NCBI GenBank assembly: GCA_009733575.1 | Contig: ML769383.1 | Location: 620,001-684,000, forward strand | Length of the DNA: 64,000 bases | Direction: 5' to 3' | Source: Gymnopus androsaceus JB14 | Taxonomy: Eukaryota > Basidiomycota > Agaricomycetes > Agaricales > Omphalotaceae | Shown here: piece after piece, positions 1 to 10,474 of the stretch | How the letters are laid out: every line of letters begins with the position of its first letter | Numbering within the stretch: position 1 is the first letter of the stretch | The notes under the pieces: generated by a model | What the model saw: only the letters and a program-made list of their open reading frames with translations | Databases searched by the model: none | What the model was told of the DNA's origin: nothing | Position numbers and translations under genes: made by a program

Positions 1-440
1 TATTTGGAGACTATCAGAAAAAGGATGTCGGTCAATTTGGTCTGTCAGCGTCAGGTACTGGACCTGGTAATATTCGTTGTCGTTTAAGCAAGCCATTTTG
101 TAAATAAAGTTTGAGGACTGTACATGAGCTGATCGAAGAGACAGTGGGAGCCTCAGTAAGGGATCGCTTAAGTTTTAAACTCTTTTGAGGCGAACTTACG
201 TTGACATTCGGTAGGATGCAATCAACTCTCTCAGGTGTCCCGGTTGAAAGCGACGTTGGAAAAGGAAGTCCACCTTGGATATATGAACCGATGCATTGGC
301 GAAAACGGTATGAGAGGCATGCGTTGCTGAGAAGAAGGCATGCGATCGAGCCGAAGATTAGTACTAAGAACATTCTAAACACTAAAAGGCTTAGCATAAA
401 CACGAGACCAAGATCTTAGAGATACGCTGTCCTTTGTATC
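1..440 (-). repeat. Inverted copy of the ice-binding-gene 5' flank
   Basis: Read on the minus strand, this segment matches the 5' flanks of the ice-binding genes at about 970-1200, 4010-4530 and 7540-8085. Shared blocks include a stretch with 'ttcgccaatgcatcggt', a stretch with 'ggacttcc(a/t)tttccaacgtc', and a block around 'ggtcc..tactgacagac..attgact'. Base 1 aligns with about 4527 of the second unit and about 8085 of the third, some 400 bases upstream of their start codons. A 123-codon open frame on the minus strand (32-403) has a hydrophobic start, but I do not call it a gene. The arrangement is head-to-head with the first tandem unit. Confidence 0.7.
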
Positions 441-1501
441 TGTACTGGAGCCAGCTTTTGCACCGGTGCACTGAGTTCGTCCGAGAAAATACGGGTCAAT
501 CCGAAAGTGTTCGAAAATAAAATGGATGAATCGGAGCGAGCTGCCGTTAGTTGTTGTTCATCATTCACTGAATCACTCTGTCATTTCTACGATAACCTCG
601 TTCAACGACGTTCTCGTCTGTCTTAGTCTATCGATCGTGCAATATAAAGCGGCAATCACGCTTGCCAATGCAGAAATCTATCTCCAGCCACAGGATTCAA
701 AACTAATTGCACATCCGCCCGAATTTCCTCAACCCAGTATTCCCCTAGAGCAAACTTTAACGCCATTCGCTATTCAACCTCAGTATCTATTGTGGGAATT
801 CCGGAACCGAAACTAAATGGAAATACCTGGCAAGGTATAGAAGCAAGGCGTGCTTTGGGTATTGATTTCTGGCGAAAGTGAGATTTGCATGAAAAAAGCC
901 AAAATCGCGACACAGTGACTACACCCTCAATCGAAGAGCACGAGAACGGGTAATTCGATGATGCGAATTAAAGCTGGCTCCAGTGCTGGGAACTTGGTTC
1001 GTCATCGACAGTGTCTCTTTGTCTCGCTCTATGTTAAGCCTTTTTAATTTATAGGATCACTTCTTCTCGGGAACACATGCGTCTCGTCCCTTTTTTCGCC
1101 AATGCATCGGTAAATATGTATGTTCAAGTTGGACTTCCATTTCCAACGTCACTCTCAACCGGAACACTTGCGATTGCATGTTATTCTATCTTCAGACGAG
1201 TTGACTGATGTTCCTCTTCTTTCGTCCTTTCTCCTGCTCCTAGACAAATCCTAGTCCACTGGCAAGAGTAACCATACTTCAGCTGTCCCTCTCACTTGGC
1301 TCGTTCCGCCTCTTCAAGGCCGTCGTGTGCATTATACACATCACAGCCAAAGTTGAGAAACTGCGCATTAGGGAGAACATTGCTGTGACTCTGCTCAGGG
1401 CTTTTTTTTGGTTTCAGTGCCTCGAATACTTATGGTACTTGTCTCGCAAGATGATGCTGAACTATGACGAGTTTGGGAGACAGATTTTGCAAGGTCAGAT
1501 G

Positions 1502-1507
1502 TATAAA
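1502..1507 (+). promoter_or_regulatory. TATA box of ice-binding gene A
   Basis: TATAAA lies 58 bases before the ATG and is followed by 'gcagcagccatgtag', which is conserved with small changes in all three units. The equivalent boxes are at 4860 and 8407. Conservation of this core in all three copies supports a real promoter. Confidence 0.6.
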
Positions 1508-1564
1508 GCAGCAGCCATGTAGAATATTTGCTTCATCATACTCACCTTTACATAACTCTCTGAA

Positions 1565-2593
1565 ATGCTTTCCACCGTCAACAAAATTGTCTGTCTCAGC
1601 CTTTGGGTAAGTTCTACTTTCTTCCTTGTTTCATCTTCCTATATCCTGACCTTTGGGCTACTTTTAGGCGTCATTCCTCAGTGTAGGAGCAGCACCAGGA
1701 GCCATCAATCTAGGACCAGCTCCGATCGCCCTCGGCACCGCAGCTAATTTTGCCATTCTTTCAGAGACGGGCGTTTCAACTGTCCCTCCATCCTCCATAA
1801 GTGAGCCAATCACGCTGTGTCTTTGTGGCTCATTCTCAAGTGTATAGCTGGAAACATTGGGGTCAGCCCTATATCAGCGAATGCTTTGACTGGGTTTTCG
1901 CTCACTCTTGCATCAACCGGAGTGTTCTCCACATCGAACCAAGTCATAGGCGAACTTTTCGCCGCAACCTATGCAGTTCCTACTCCCTCGACCTTGACGA
2001 CTGCCATTTCAAACATGCAGACAGCATACACCAACGCAAATGGTCTTGTAAACCCAGGGTTCATCAACCTTGCTGCTGGTACGTGTTTATATATTATGTC
2101 TTTCATTTATCTTACTTGGAGATTTCAGGTTCGATCGGTGGCCTTGTACTCACACCTGCGCTCTACAAATGGACTTCAGCAGTCGGCATCAGTTCTGCTG
2201 GTGTGACTATTAGTGGGACCTCTGCCGATGGTAAGTCCTTATATCTGCCCCCTGTTATCTATCTTTGCTGACATTGTACCAAAAAGTCTTTGTTTTCCAG
2301 ATTGCTGGAACTCTCACTATCGCGGCCAACGCCCGTGTTACCCTCGTCGGAGGTGCTCTCGCTTCCAATATCTTCTGGGTTGTTGCTGGTGTTGTCACTG
2401 TTGAGGCCGGCGCCCACATTGAGGGTGTGATTCTCGCAAAGACAGCCGTTACGCTTGAAACTGAGGCCACAATGAACGGTCGTATCTTAGCCCAAACGTT
2501 TGTCGCTCTGCAAAAAGTAAGCATTATTTTTTCCACTCTTGATCTTTGAGCGTTGAGTGACAACATCACGTTTAGGCAACAGTCGTCGGATAA
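1565..2593 (+). CDS. Secreted ice-binding protein, copy A (DUF3494)
   Basis: This encodes a predicted secreted ice-binding or antifreeze protein that would bind ice crystals outside the cell and limit their growth. Exons read from splice sites are 1565-1606, 1668-1800, 1848-2078, 2129-2230, 2287-2516 and 2576-2593, giving 251 residues. Residues 1-22 form a signal peptide (hydrophobic, ending near GAAPGA). The body shows the family pattern: LGTAANFAILSETG, TGNIGVSPISANALTGF, LTPALYKW, FQIAGTL, then NIFWVVAG and GAHIEGVILAKTAVTL, ending in LQKATVVG. Family knowledge (Typhula and Leucosporidium antifreeze proteins) places this in the right-handed beta-solenoid fold. Exon 5 must start at the AG at 2285-2286, because the later 'ttttccag' would break the frame and lose the conserved FQ. 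This is the most diverged of the three copies. Confidence 0.92.
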
Positions 2594-2834
2594 GACGTTT
2601 TACCTTGGTTTGAAGTTCAGACTCACTTTCATAGTTACTTTCTTGTTCAGGGCTCTGGGTAGTAGTATGGACTCGCTTTCGCTTTTAATGTATACAATGT
2701 ATCATATGCTTAGGCCTCTGTTAAAAACAAATCACAACAGTAACTTGGACGAAAGAAAAGAAAGTAACAGAGGCGCAGTGCTCATCGTGCGTTCCTTTTA
2801 ACTGACTTGAAAAGACTGAGCTTGTCATTAGAAG

Positions 2835-2890
2835 TCTGCAGACATTCGGTACACTAGTGACGCGCTCTACGAACTGATCTAAGAAGGATT
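2835..2890 (-). other. tRNA-like fragment in unit A
   Basis: On the minus strand 'agttcgtagagcgcgtcactagt' resembles a tRNA D-arm plus anticodon loop. The match is weaker than in the homologous stretch of unit B at 6155-6204. No T-arm or paired acceptor stem follows, so it is not a functional tRNA. Confidence 0.3.
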
Positions 2891-4859
2891 TGGTAGAGAT
2901 GGAAGTGATTCGGGACATGATGACAGTATAGTCCTGTCCACTTCCATCACTGACACTTATTACAGTACAGTCAAGAGGACACATTTTTCTATCGCAAAGA
3001 AAGGGCCCAGTACTCAAATGAAAATTCCAACGGCCCCATGAATTGATTCTTCAGGCGACTCACCAGAAAACGGGCGAGTCTGACTCCGAATTGACGATTC
3101 GGTTGAGCACGTTCCACTTACATCTTCGGAAAAGAATAGGCGCTCAGGTTGACACAGACGCTCCTAGGCCTCGCTTGCACTCGAACTCTCAATTACGCAC
3201 GTTTAACTACCCAATGGCCACTCGCCCCCACGATTTTTCCTGCCGGAACTGATCAGGTCGACATCAGAAGATCCCGCCAAATATTGAAAATGGATTGTCA
3301 ATGCGTATCGTTCTGCAACGCAGACCTAGCGAGGAGTACGTTGTGATGAGACTCGGGATCAGGCCGTGTATTGTGCTTGCAGACGACAACGATCGTGCGC
3401 AGCAATGGTTGCAAGATCTAGGATCATTGATCATTGAAGAAGATATACGAGATTATAGGCGCAGAGAGGTCCAAGATGGTATGAACGGTTTGACAAAAGG
3501 TGTGCATTGCTTGTTGTATCATTATTAGGAAAAATCGCCAGAGTTTTCTCATTCAACGATGTACTGCATTCCCTTTGGCAGCTATCTCAGTTGTAGAGCC
3601 CTTCGCTTACATCGAGTTGTACTGTTCTGGAGGGCAGCTTTGACTAGGATTTAATTGGTATGGTCTCACACTGCCTGCTTGCGATCTAGAACTTCGCTCC
3701 TTACCAATCTATGTCGATAAGAAGTTCGGGATGCTGCCTAGTGAAATCATAATTGCTCATATATGATTCTTCTAAAAAATGCGAACTGCGACATTGTTGA
3801 TGTACCCTGCTATCTGCAACTACAGCATCTCTTAGCACTCATCGATGCTCTTCCCTTTGGACGATAGCGATTCCAACCTGCGAAGAAACCGCTCTTGATG
3901 GAAAAATCTCTCCAGTGTCAGGATAGGTCAGGATCTAAAAATGATTACACATCCGCCCAAATGAGAACTGCACCCTCATTCGAAGTTCACGAGAACGGGT
4001 AATCAGATACGAAAGCTGGCTCCAGTGTTGGGAACTTAAGATGCTAAGGTTCATCATCGACAGCGTTATTTGTTGAGCTTGAGCTTTTCGATGTTTAGGA
4101 TCATTTTCGGTGGCTTGGTCATATCCCCCTTCTTCTTGGGAACACATGCCTCTCATCCCGTTTTTTCGCCAACGCATCGGTACATATATTCAAGTTGGAC
4201 TTCCATTTCCAACGTCGGTCTCAACCGGAACACTTGCGGGAGCTACGTGTAAGTTGAGATGTTTATAGCCTGGCCTTTACTCCTGGATTTAAAACTTCTC
4301 TGGCTCCCACTGCCTCTTCGTTCCGCCCATGTACAAGGGACAAACTTCATTCACAAAGTAGCTTGCTTAAAAGACAGTACAGATAACAACAACGTGGTCG
4401 ACAAATATTACCAGGTCCACTACTGACAGACCAGACTGACTGACATCATCAGCAAAACCAGGTCCAGAGCTATCCCTTAGCTCCGAATGTATTGGTTTTC
4501 TCTGGCTAATATCCTTTCTGACAGTCTCTATCTTCAGACGCAAGTTGACTGGCATTCCTCTTCCGTCAAACTTTCGTCCTTTCTCCTGCTCTTAGACAAA
4601 ACCCTCGTCCACTGGTAAGGGTAACCGTATTGCAGTCATCCCTTTCACCGGGTTCGTTCCGCCTCTTCAATGCCGTCGTATGCAATATAGACATCATAGC
4701 CAGACTTAAGAAACTGCGCATTAGGCAAAACATCGCTGTGACTCTGCTCAGGGCTTTTTTTTTCTTGTCTTCTTTTGCAGTGCCTCAAAATATGTATCGT
4801 TCTTGCAAGATGCTGAACTATGACGAGGTTGAGAGACAGAGTTTGCAAGGTCGAAAGTC

Positions 4860-4865
4860 TATAAA
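4860..4865 (+). promoter_or_regulatory. TATA box of ice-binding gene B
   Basis: TATAAA lies 80 bases before the ATG, in the conserved context 'agtctataaaacagcagcc', which is identical in unit C. Confidence 0.6.
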
Positions 4866-4939
4866 ACAGCAGCCATGTAGAATACTTTCTTTAGTATCCT
4901 CACCTCCAGATCCAGATATCCTCTCAACGGCTCTCTGAA

Positions 4940-5970
4940 ATGCTTTCTGCCTTCAACAAAATTGTCTGTCTCAGCCTTTGGGTAAGCTCTACTTCATTGT
5001 TTGTTTCATCTTCCTATATCCTGACCTTTGGGCTACTTTCAGGCATCGTTCCTCAGTGTAGGAGCAGCACCAGGAGCCATCAATCTAGGACCAGCTCCAG
5101 TCGCCCTCGGTACTGCAGCTAATTTTGCTGTTCTTTCACAGACGGGTGTTACAACTGTTCCCCCATCCTCCATAAGTGAGCCGATCTTACTGTGTCTTTA
5201 TGGCTTCATTCTCAACAGCGTATAGCTGGAAATGTCGGGGTTAGCCCTATAGCAGCGAATGCTTTGATTGGGTTTTCGCTCGCTCTTGCATCGAGCGGAG
5301 CGTTTGCTACATCCGGTCAAGTCGTAGGCGAACTTTTCGCCGCATCCTATGCAGCTCCTACTCCCGCAACCTTGACGACTGCCATTTCAAACATGCAGAC
5401 AGCCTTCACCACTGCAAATGGTCTTGTAAATCCCGGATTCACCAACCTTGCTAGTGGTACGTGTTTATACATTATAGGTCTCTCATTGATCTTACTTGGT
5501 GATTTCAGGTGCAATCGGTGGCCTTGTACTCACACCTGCGCTCTACAAATGGACTTCAGCAGTCGCCATTGGTTCTGCTGGTGTGACTATTAGTGGGACC
5601 TCTGCCGATGGTAAGTCCTTATATCTGCCCCTGTTATCTATCTTTTCTAATATTGTACCGAAAAGTCTTTGTTTTCCAGATCGCAGGAACTCTGACTGTC
5701 GCGGCCGACGCCCGTGTTACCCTCGTCGGAGGTGTTCTCGCTTCCAATATCTTCTGGATTGTTGCCGGTGCTGTCACTGCTGATGCCGGGGCCCATATTG
5801 AGGGTGTCATTCTCGCAAAGACGGCCGTTACGCTGCAAGCTGGAGCCTCAATCAACGGTCGTATCTTATCCCAAACCCTTGTCACTCTGACATCAGTAAG
5901 CATTCTTTTGTACTCTTGATCTTCGAGCGTTGAGTGACAACATCGCGTTTAGGCAACAGTTGTCGGATAG
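4940..5970 (+). CDS. Secreted ice-binding protein, copy B (DUF3494)
   Basis: This is an intact paralogue of copy A with the same six exons and identical exon lengths (42, 133, 231, 102, 230 and 18 bases): 4940-4981, 5043-5175, 5226-5456, 5509-5610, 5666-5895 and 5953-5970. The product has 251 residues with an N-terminal signal peptide. Motifs include LGTAANFAVLSQTG, AGNVGVSPIAANALIGF as read in the open frame, LTPALYKW, FQIAGTL, NIFWIVAG and GAHIEGVILAKTAVTL. The end reads TLTSATVVG where copies A and C have ALQKATVVG. Ala replaces Ser or Thr at many positions compared with A (for example SGAFATSGQ). The role is inferred from the family: extracellular ice binding. No frameshift is seen. Confidence 0.93.
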
Positions 5971-6154
5971 ATCATAGTCGGACCCTCAATGACCTTCGTT
6001 TGAAGCTCAGACTCGCTTTCATAGTTACTTTCTTGTCAAGGCTCTGGGTAGTGTGGGCTCACTTTTGTTTTTCATGTATACAATGTATCATATACTTAGG
6101 CCTCTGTTAAAAAGAAAACAAATTATAATGGGAACTTAAACAAAACAGAGTTTG

Positions 6155-6204
6155 CAGACATCGATATACTAGTGACGCGCTCTACCAAATGAGCCACTAG
6201 TCCA
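6155..6204 (-). other. Decayed tRNA-Thr-like 5' half
   Basis: The minus strand shows 'gtggctcatttggtagagcg', a near-perfect D-arm (GCTC/GAGC) with the A-box sequence. It is followed by 'cgtcactagtat', which could form an anticodon loop with AGT (threonine). The 3' half has no matching stem and no T-arm. The stretch sits in the 3' flank shared by units A and B. It may be a tRNA pseudogene or the head of a tRNA-derived SINE. Confidence 0.35.
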
Positions 6205-8406
6205 GGAATCGGGACATAATGACAGTATACTCTTGTCCACCTCCATTGCCGACGCTTACTACAGTCAAGAGGGCACGCTCTTCTACCGCAAAGAAAGGAC
6301 CCAAGACTCGAATGCAAACTACAACGGGATTCTTGAAGGCGACTCAGCAGAAAATGGGCTGTGTCCAACTCCGAATCTGGTTAAAGAATTAGTTTTTCAG
6401 TTTGAATTTCAAGCGACACAGCCGCTACCCGTACCAATCTACCAGTACATGTATCACTATGTATTCGTACAGTATTCGCTGTTCTTCCGTAAGTACTGAG
6501 GTCCGATCACACGGTAGAGGTTCGAACACGGAAGCGACCCTAGGTGGTATCTGCTGGTGTTAGGAGTGGTGCAATCATTAAGAGGCGTCGAAGCGAAACA
6601 AATATACGGGAGCATGGACGATGTACAGCCCTCTTGTCCTTCTAGATCTACGGCAGTGCAAACAATAGGATTGACCAGGGTGAATATTAGGGTCTTCGAG
6701 AATCGAAGTCGCAGGTTGGGATGTCCGAGGAACGATGGGAGCTGACTTTGACTTGATGACTCTCTGTCTGACTGAATAAAGCAAGTAGTCGATGCGACGG
6801 GTTAGGCGGTAATTCTTGACTTGAGAGATATCGGAACAAAGGAGTAAATCCAAGCGTATGGGGCCAGAGAATAAGAACAGAGTCCAAAGACGTGAAACTC
6901 AGAATCACAGTGGAAGTTGAGAGCTTAGGAAGAATATCCGGAACGCGGTCACGTATGGCTACTTGGGCTTGCCACATACGAGTCTCCTTCACCAGGCGTT
7001 GGGACTCGAACTCGAGTCTTCAATGGCTGGACTTCTCAGATTCCCTATTCCATTTGAAAATTGACAATCTCCGAGCTGAAAAATGCACATTATTTACTGA
7101 GGACGAAATTCACGAATTCGAAGAGCTCGGTGAGGATGAACGCTACTTGCTCTATGAGTGTATGCACACGCAAAAGGTGTTGAGGCGAGGATAAGATAGG
7201 CGCCCGGGGTTGAGGCAATTAAGTAGACGCTCATCGCTTGATCTTGATCTCGAACTCCCCACTGACGGAAAAGTCCATCTCCATCACAGGATTCAAAAAT
7301 GGTTGTACATCCGCCCGAATCTCCTCAACCCACATTTATTGTCGGAACTAAAAATTCTTGGCAGCAAGGCGTGCTTCGAGTACTATTGAATTTTAGCGGA
7401 AGTGAGAGTTGCATGAAAAAGGTAATTTATCTCCATCTTCGCCAACTCAGGCCCGGGCCAAAATCGCGATGCAATGGATCCGTATTGACTATGTATACTA
7501 CCGTCAGTCGAAGCTCACGAGAACGGGTAATGATGCGAAAGCTGGCTTTAAGATGCAAAGGTTCGTCATCGGCAGTGTATCTTAATATTTAGGATCAACC
7601 TCGGGGCTCGGTCACATCCCCTTATTCTCGGGAACACAGTGACATACCTCTCATCCCGTTTTTTTTCGCCAATGCGTCGGTACGTATGTTCTTCTATTTC
7701 CGACGTCGCTCTCATCCGGAACACTTGCGGGAGCTCATTGCATCGTTCAAGTGCTACACCAACGTAACTTGTTGGGATGTTTTTAGCCTGGCCTCTCCTA
7801 GTCTCTCCTCTTGGAGTTCGAAACTTCAGTCATCCCTTACTTGAGGCAGGCTTCCTCTGCCTCTTCGATCCGCTCATGTACAATGTACAAGCTTTATTCA
7901 CCAAGGAGCTTACTTAATTGAAAAGATGGGATAGACGACGACGAATGTTACCGGGTCCACAACGTACTGACAGACTAAATTGACTGATATCATCAGCAAG
8001 CTCTAGAACTATCCCTTGCTCCAGAGAAGCTGCGAATGTATTAGTTTTCTCTGGCCAAGACCCCTTCTGACAATCTCTATCTTCAGACACAAGTCGACTG
8101 ACGCTCCCCTTCTGTCAGACTTTCGTCCTCTCTCGCTGCCCCTAGACAAACCCTCGCCCACTGGCAAGGGTAACCGTATTGCAGCCATCCCTTTCACCTG
8201 GCTCGTTCCGCTTCTTCAATGCCGTCGTATGCATTATACACATCACAGCCAGAGTTGAGAAACTGCGCATTAGGCAAAATATTGCTATGACTCTGCTCAG
8301 GGCTTTTTTTCTTGTCTTCTTTTTCAGTGCCTCAACTTGTATATCGTTCTCGCAACATGCTGAACTATGACGAGGTTGAGAGACGGATATTGCAAGGTCA
8401 AAAGTC

Positions 8407-8412
8407 TATAAA
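8407..8412 (+). promoter_or_regulatory. TATA box of ice-binding gene C
   Basis: TATAAA lies 74 bases before the ATG in the same context as copy B ('agtctataaaacagcagcc'). Confidence 0.6.
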
Positions 8413-8480
8413 ACAGCAGCCATGTAGAATACTTTCTTCAGCATCCTCGCCTCCAGATATCCTCTTAACAACTCTCTGAA

Positions 8481-9511
8481 ATGCTTTCTGCCCTCAACAA
8501 AATTATTTGTCTTAGCCTTTGGGTAAGCTCTACTTCATTGCTTGGTTTATCTCCCTACATCCTGACTTTTGGGCTACTTTCAGGCATCGTTCCTCAGTGT
8601 AGGAGCAGCACCAGGAGCCATCAATCTAGGACCAGCACCCATCGCCCTCGGCACTGCAGCTAATTTTGCCATTCTTTCAGAGACGGGCGTCTCAACTGTT
8701 CCCCCATCCGCCATAAGTGAGTCAATCGCGTTGTATCTTTGTGATTTCTTTCTCAACACCATAAAGCTGGAAATGTCGGGGTTAGCCCTATAGCAGCGAA
8801 TGCTTTGACTGGGTTTACGCTCACTCTTGCATCGAGCGGAGCATTTTCTACATCGAGCCAAGTCGTAGGCGACCTTTTCGCCGCATCTTATGCAGCTCCT
8901 ACTCCCTCGACCTTGACGACTGCCATCTCAAACATGCAGACAGCCTTCACCAATGCAAATGGTCTTGTAAACCCAGGTTTCACCAACCTTGCTAGTGGTA
9001 CGTGTTTATACATTATAGGTCTCTCATTGATCTTACTTGGTGATTTCAGGTGCAATCGGTGGCCTTGTACTCACACCTGCGCTCTACAAATGGACTTCAT
9101 CAGTCACCATCGGTGCTGCTGGTGTCAGCATTAGTGGGACCTCTGCCGATGGTAAGCCCTTACAGCTGCCACTAATCTATCTTTTCTAATATTGTACCCC
9201 GAAAGTCTTTGTTTTCCAGATCGCAGGAACTCTGACTGTCGCGGCCGGTGCCCGTGTTACCCTCGTCGGAGGTGTTCTCGCTTCCAATATCTTTTGGGTT
9301 GTCGCTGGCGCCGTCACTGCTGATGCCGGCGCCCACATTGAGGGTGTCATTCTCGCAAAGACGTCCGTTACGCTCGAAACTGGAGCCACAATGAACGGTC
9401 GTATCTTATCCCAAACCTTTGTCGCTCTGCAAAAGGTAAGCATTTTCTTTCCACTCTTGATTTTTGAGCGTTGAGTGACAACATCGCGTTTAGGCAACAG
9501 TCGTCGGATAG
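8481..9511 (+). CDS. Secreted ice-binding protein, copy C (DUF3494)
   Basis: This is the third intact paralogue. Exons are 8481-8522, 8584-8716, 8767-8997, 9050-9151, 9206-9435 and 9494-9511, with the same lengths as copies A and B, giving 251 residues. The signal peptide is followed by LGTAANFAILSETG, NVGVSPIAANALTGF, LTPALYKW, FQIAGTL, NIFWVVAG, GAHIEGVILAKTSVTL and the C-terminus LQKATVVG. The third-exon acceptor is AAAG where copies A and B have ATAG. The intron sequences are also very similar between copies, so the duplications are fairly recent or homogenised by gene conversion. The function, extracellular ice binding, is inferred from the family. Confidence 0.93.
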
Positions 9512-10262
9512 GTAGATCACCCTTGATGATAAGACGTTTTCCTTTGTTCGAAGTTCAGAATCACTTTCATAGTTACTTTTTTGTCCGGGCTTTGGGTAGT
9601 AGTATGGATTTGCTTTTGCTTTTCTGACAGCGGTGTCACCATCCTTTCTTTCTTCATATTTGGAATGTATCATATACTTAGGACTCTGTGCTAGAAAAAA
9701 AAAACAAGTCGAAATGGCTCTTTCATAACTTACTTGGCATGGTCAGCCTGTCTTTGAAGGAAATAGCTGATCAACAAACTCGCCGAGAGAGAGTGCAGGC
9801 AGTTGGAAGAAAAGAATCTCCAGATTGAGAGCAATTACAATTGAAGGAACGCCGAATTCCCACTGGCACCTCCTTCACTCACACCCTCCTCGTTGGAGTG
9901 GCCCAGGGCTGATCTGAACGGGAAGGTCTGGCAATGAATACCACCGTTGTAGTTGACTTGAATCCCCAGTTGTCATCTATGAGAGAGCCTGCGCTCCCTC
10001 TCAGTGAGTTTGCTCAGTTCTTTCCTTGTTAGCTTGATCATGCTAAGTAAGTTATGAAAAGAGTTAATTTGTTTATCTCACAGAGGATATGGTACATGGC
10101 ATATATGAAGAAAGGATAGTGACACCACTGTCTAAAAAGCAAAACCAAGTTCATACTATTTACTACCCAACTTAGCCTGGACAAGAAAGTAACTATGAAA
10201 GCGAGTCTGAACTTCAAACAAAGGAAAACATCTTATCATTGAAGGTCATCTACCTATCCTGT
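9506..10262. repeat. Long imperfect inverted repeat downstream of gene C
   Basis: The 3' flank of gene C (about 9506-9806) is repeated in reverse complement at about 9962-10262. Matching blocks include 'gataagacgttttcctttgtt' against the reverse of 10220-10240, the 'tcatagttactt(t/c)(t/c)ttgtc' block, 'tttcataacttactt' and 'gagagagtgcaggc'. The arms are about 300 bases, with a spacer near 9807-9960. A further short remnant of ice-binding exon 5 seems to sit on the minus strand at about 9925-9960. Confidence 0.7.
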
Positions 10263-10474
10263 CATAGTTAACCGGCCTCGGCCTTACCAATCTACTTCCG
10301 TCCGACTTACATACCGACCTGGGACGGAGCAACCCCTATCGCTCTCGTTGCTCCGTACCAGGTATGAACGCTTTACCATACCATATATATTAACATTGTA
10401 CTTATCGCTCTTGTTGCTCCGTACCAGATATATACACATATACTATAGAACTCGTATAACCTTGACATATCCAG
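10263..10474. repeat. Insertion of about 210 bp inside the inverted arm
   Basis: This block has no counterpart in the direct arm and separates two pieces of the inverted gene end. It contains a direct repeat, 'tatcgctctcgttgctccgt' at about 10337 and 'tatcgctcttgttgctccgt' at about 10403. It also contains a small inverted pair, 'ggagcaac' and 'gttgctcc'. It could be a small non-autonomous element, but no target duplication was proven. Confidence 0.4.

Larger units (their letters stand above)
645..3200 (+). repeat. Tandem unit A of the ice-binding gene array
   Basis: This is the first of three direct repeats. It starts near 'acaggattcaaaa' and continues through a conserved upstream block, the TATA region, the gene at 1565-2593 and a shared 3' flank. 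The 3' flank (about 2600-3110) is clearly homologous to 5980-6380 in unit B, including the tRNA-like stretch and a block around 'cgcaaagaaag'. The ends are approximate because similarity fades. Confidence 0.7.
3925..6400 (+). repeat. Tandem unit B of the ice-binding gene array
   Basis: This is the second direct repeat. It begins around 'caggatctaaaaatgattacacatccgccc' and includes the conserved upstream block, the TATA region, the gene at 4940-5970 and the shared 3' flank to about 6380. Gene-to-gene spacing is 3375 bases from copy A and 3541 bases to copy C. The stretch at 3200-3925 before it carries no clear gene. Confidence 0.7.
7275..9700 (+). repeat. Tandem unit C of the ice-binding gene array
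   Basis: This is the third direct repeat, with the upstream block from 'cacaggattcaaaaatgg', the gene at 8481-9511 and the 3' flank to about 9690. Its upstream part is the best match to unit A (640-1000). The 3' flank differs from A and B: after about 9690 the sequence leads into an inverted duplication instead of the A/B tail. Short open frames between 6400 and 7275 are not convincing genes. Confidence 0.7.

Noticed and set aside
32..403. Open frame of 123 codons on the minus strand with a hydrophobic start
   Set aside because: It lies inside the inverted 5' flank of the ice-binding genes. The same block in the three direct units does not preserve this frame, so it is more likely flank than gene.
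2287..2301. Alternative acceptor 'ttttccag' for ice-binding exon 5
   Set aside because: It would shift the frame and remove the conserved FQ before IAGTL; the AG 14 bases upstream keeps it in all three copies.
6990..7020. Possible tRNA T-arm ('gactcgagttcgagtcc' on the minus strand)
   Set aside because: The B-box-like core is present, but I found no D-arm or anticodon arm at the right distance, so no tRNA is called.
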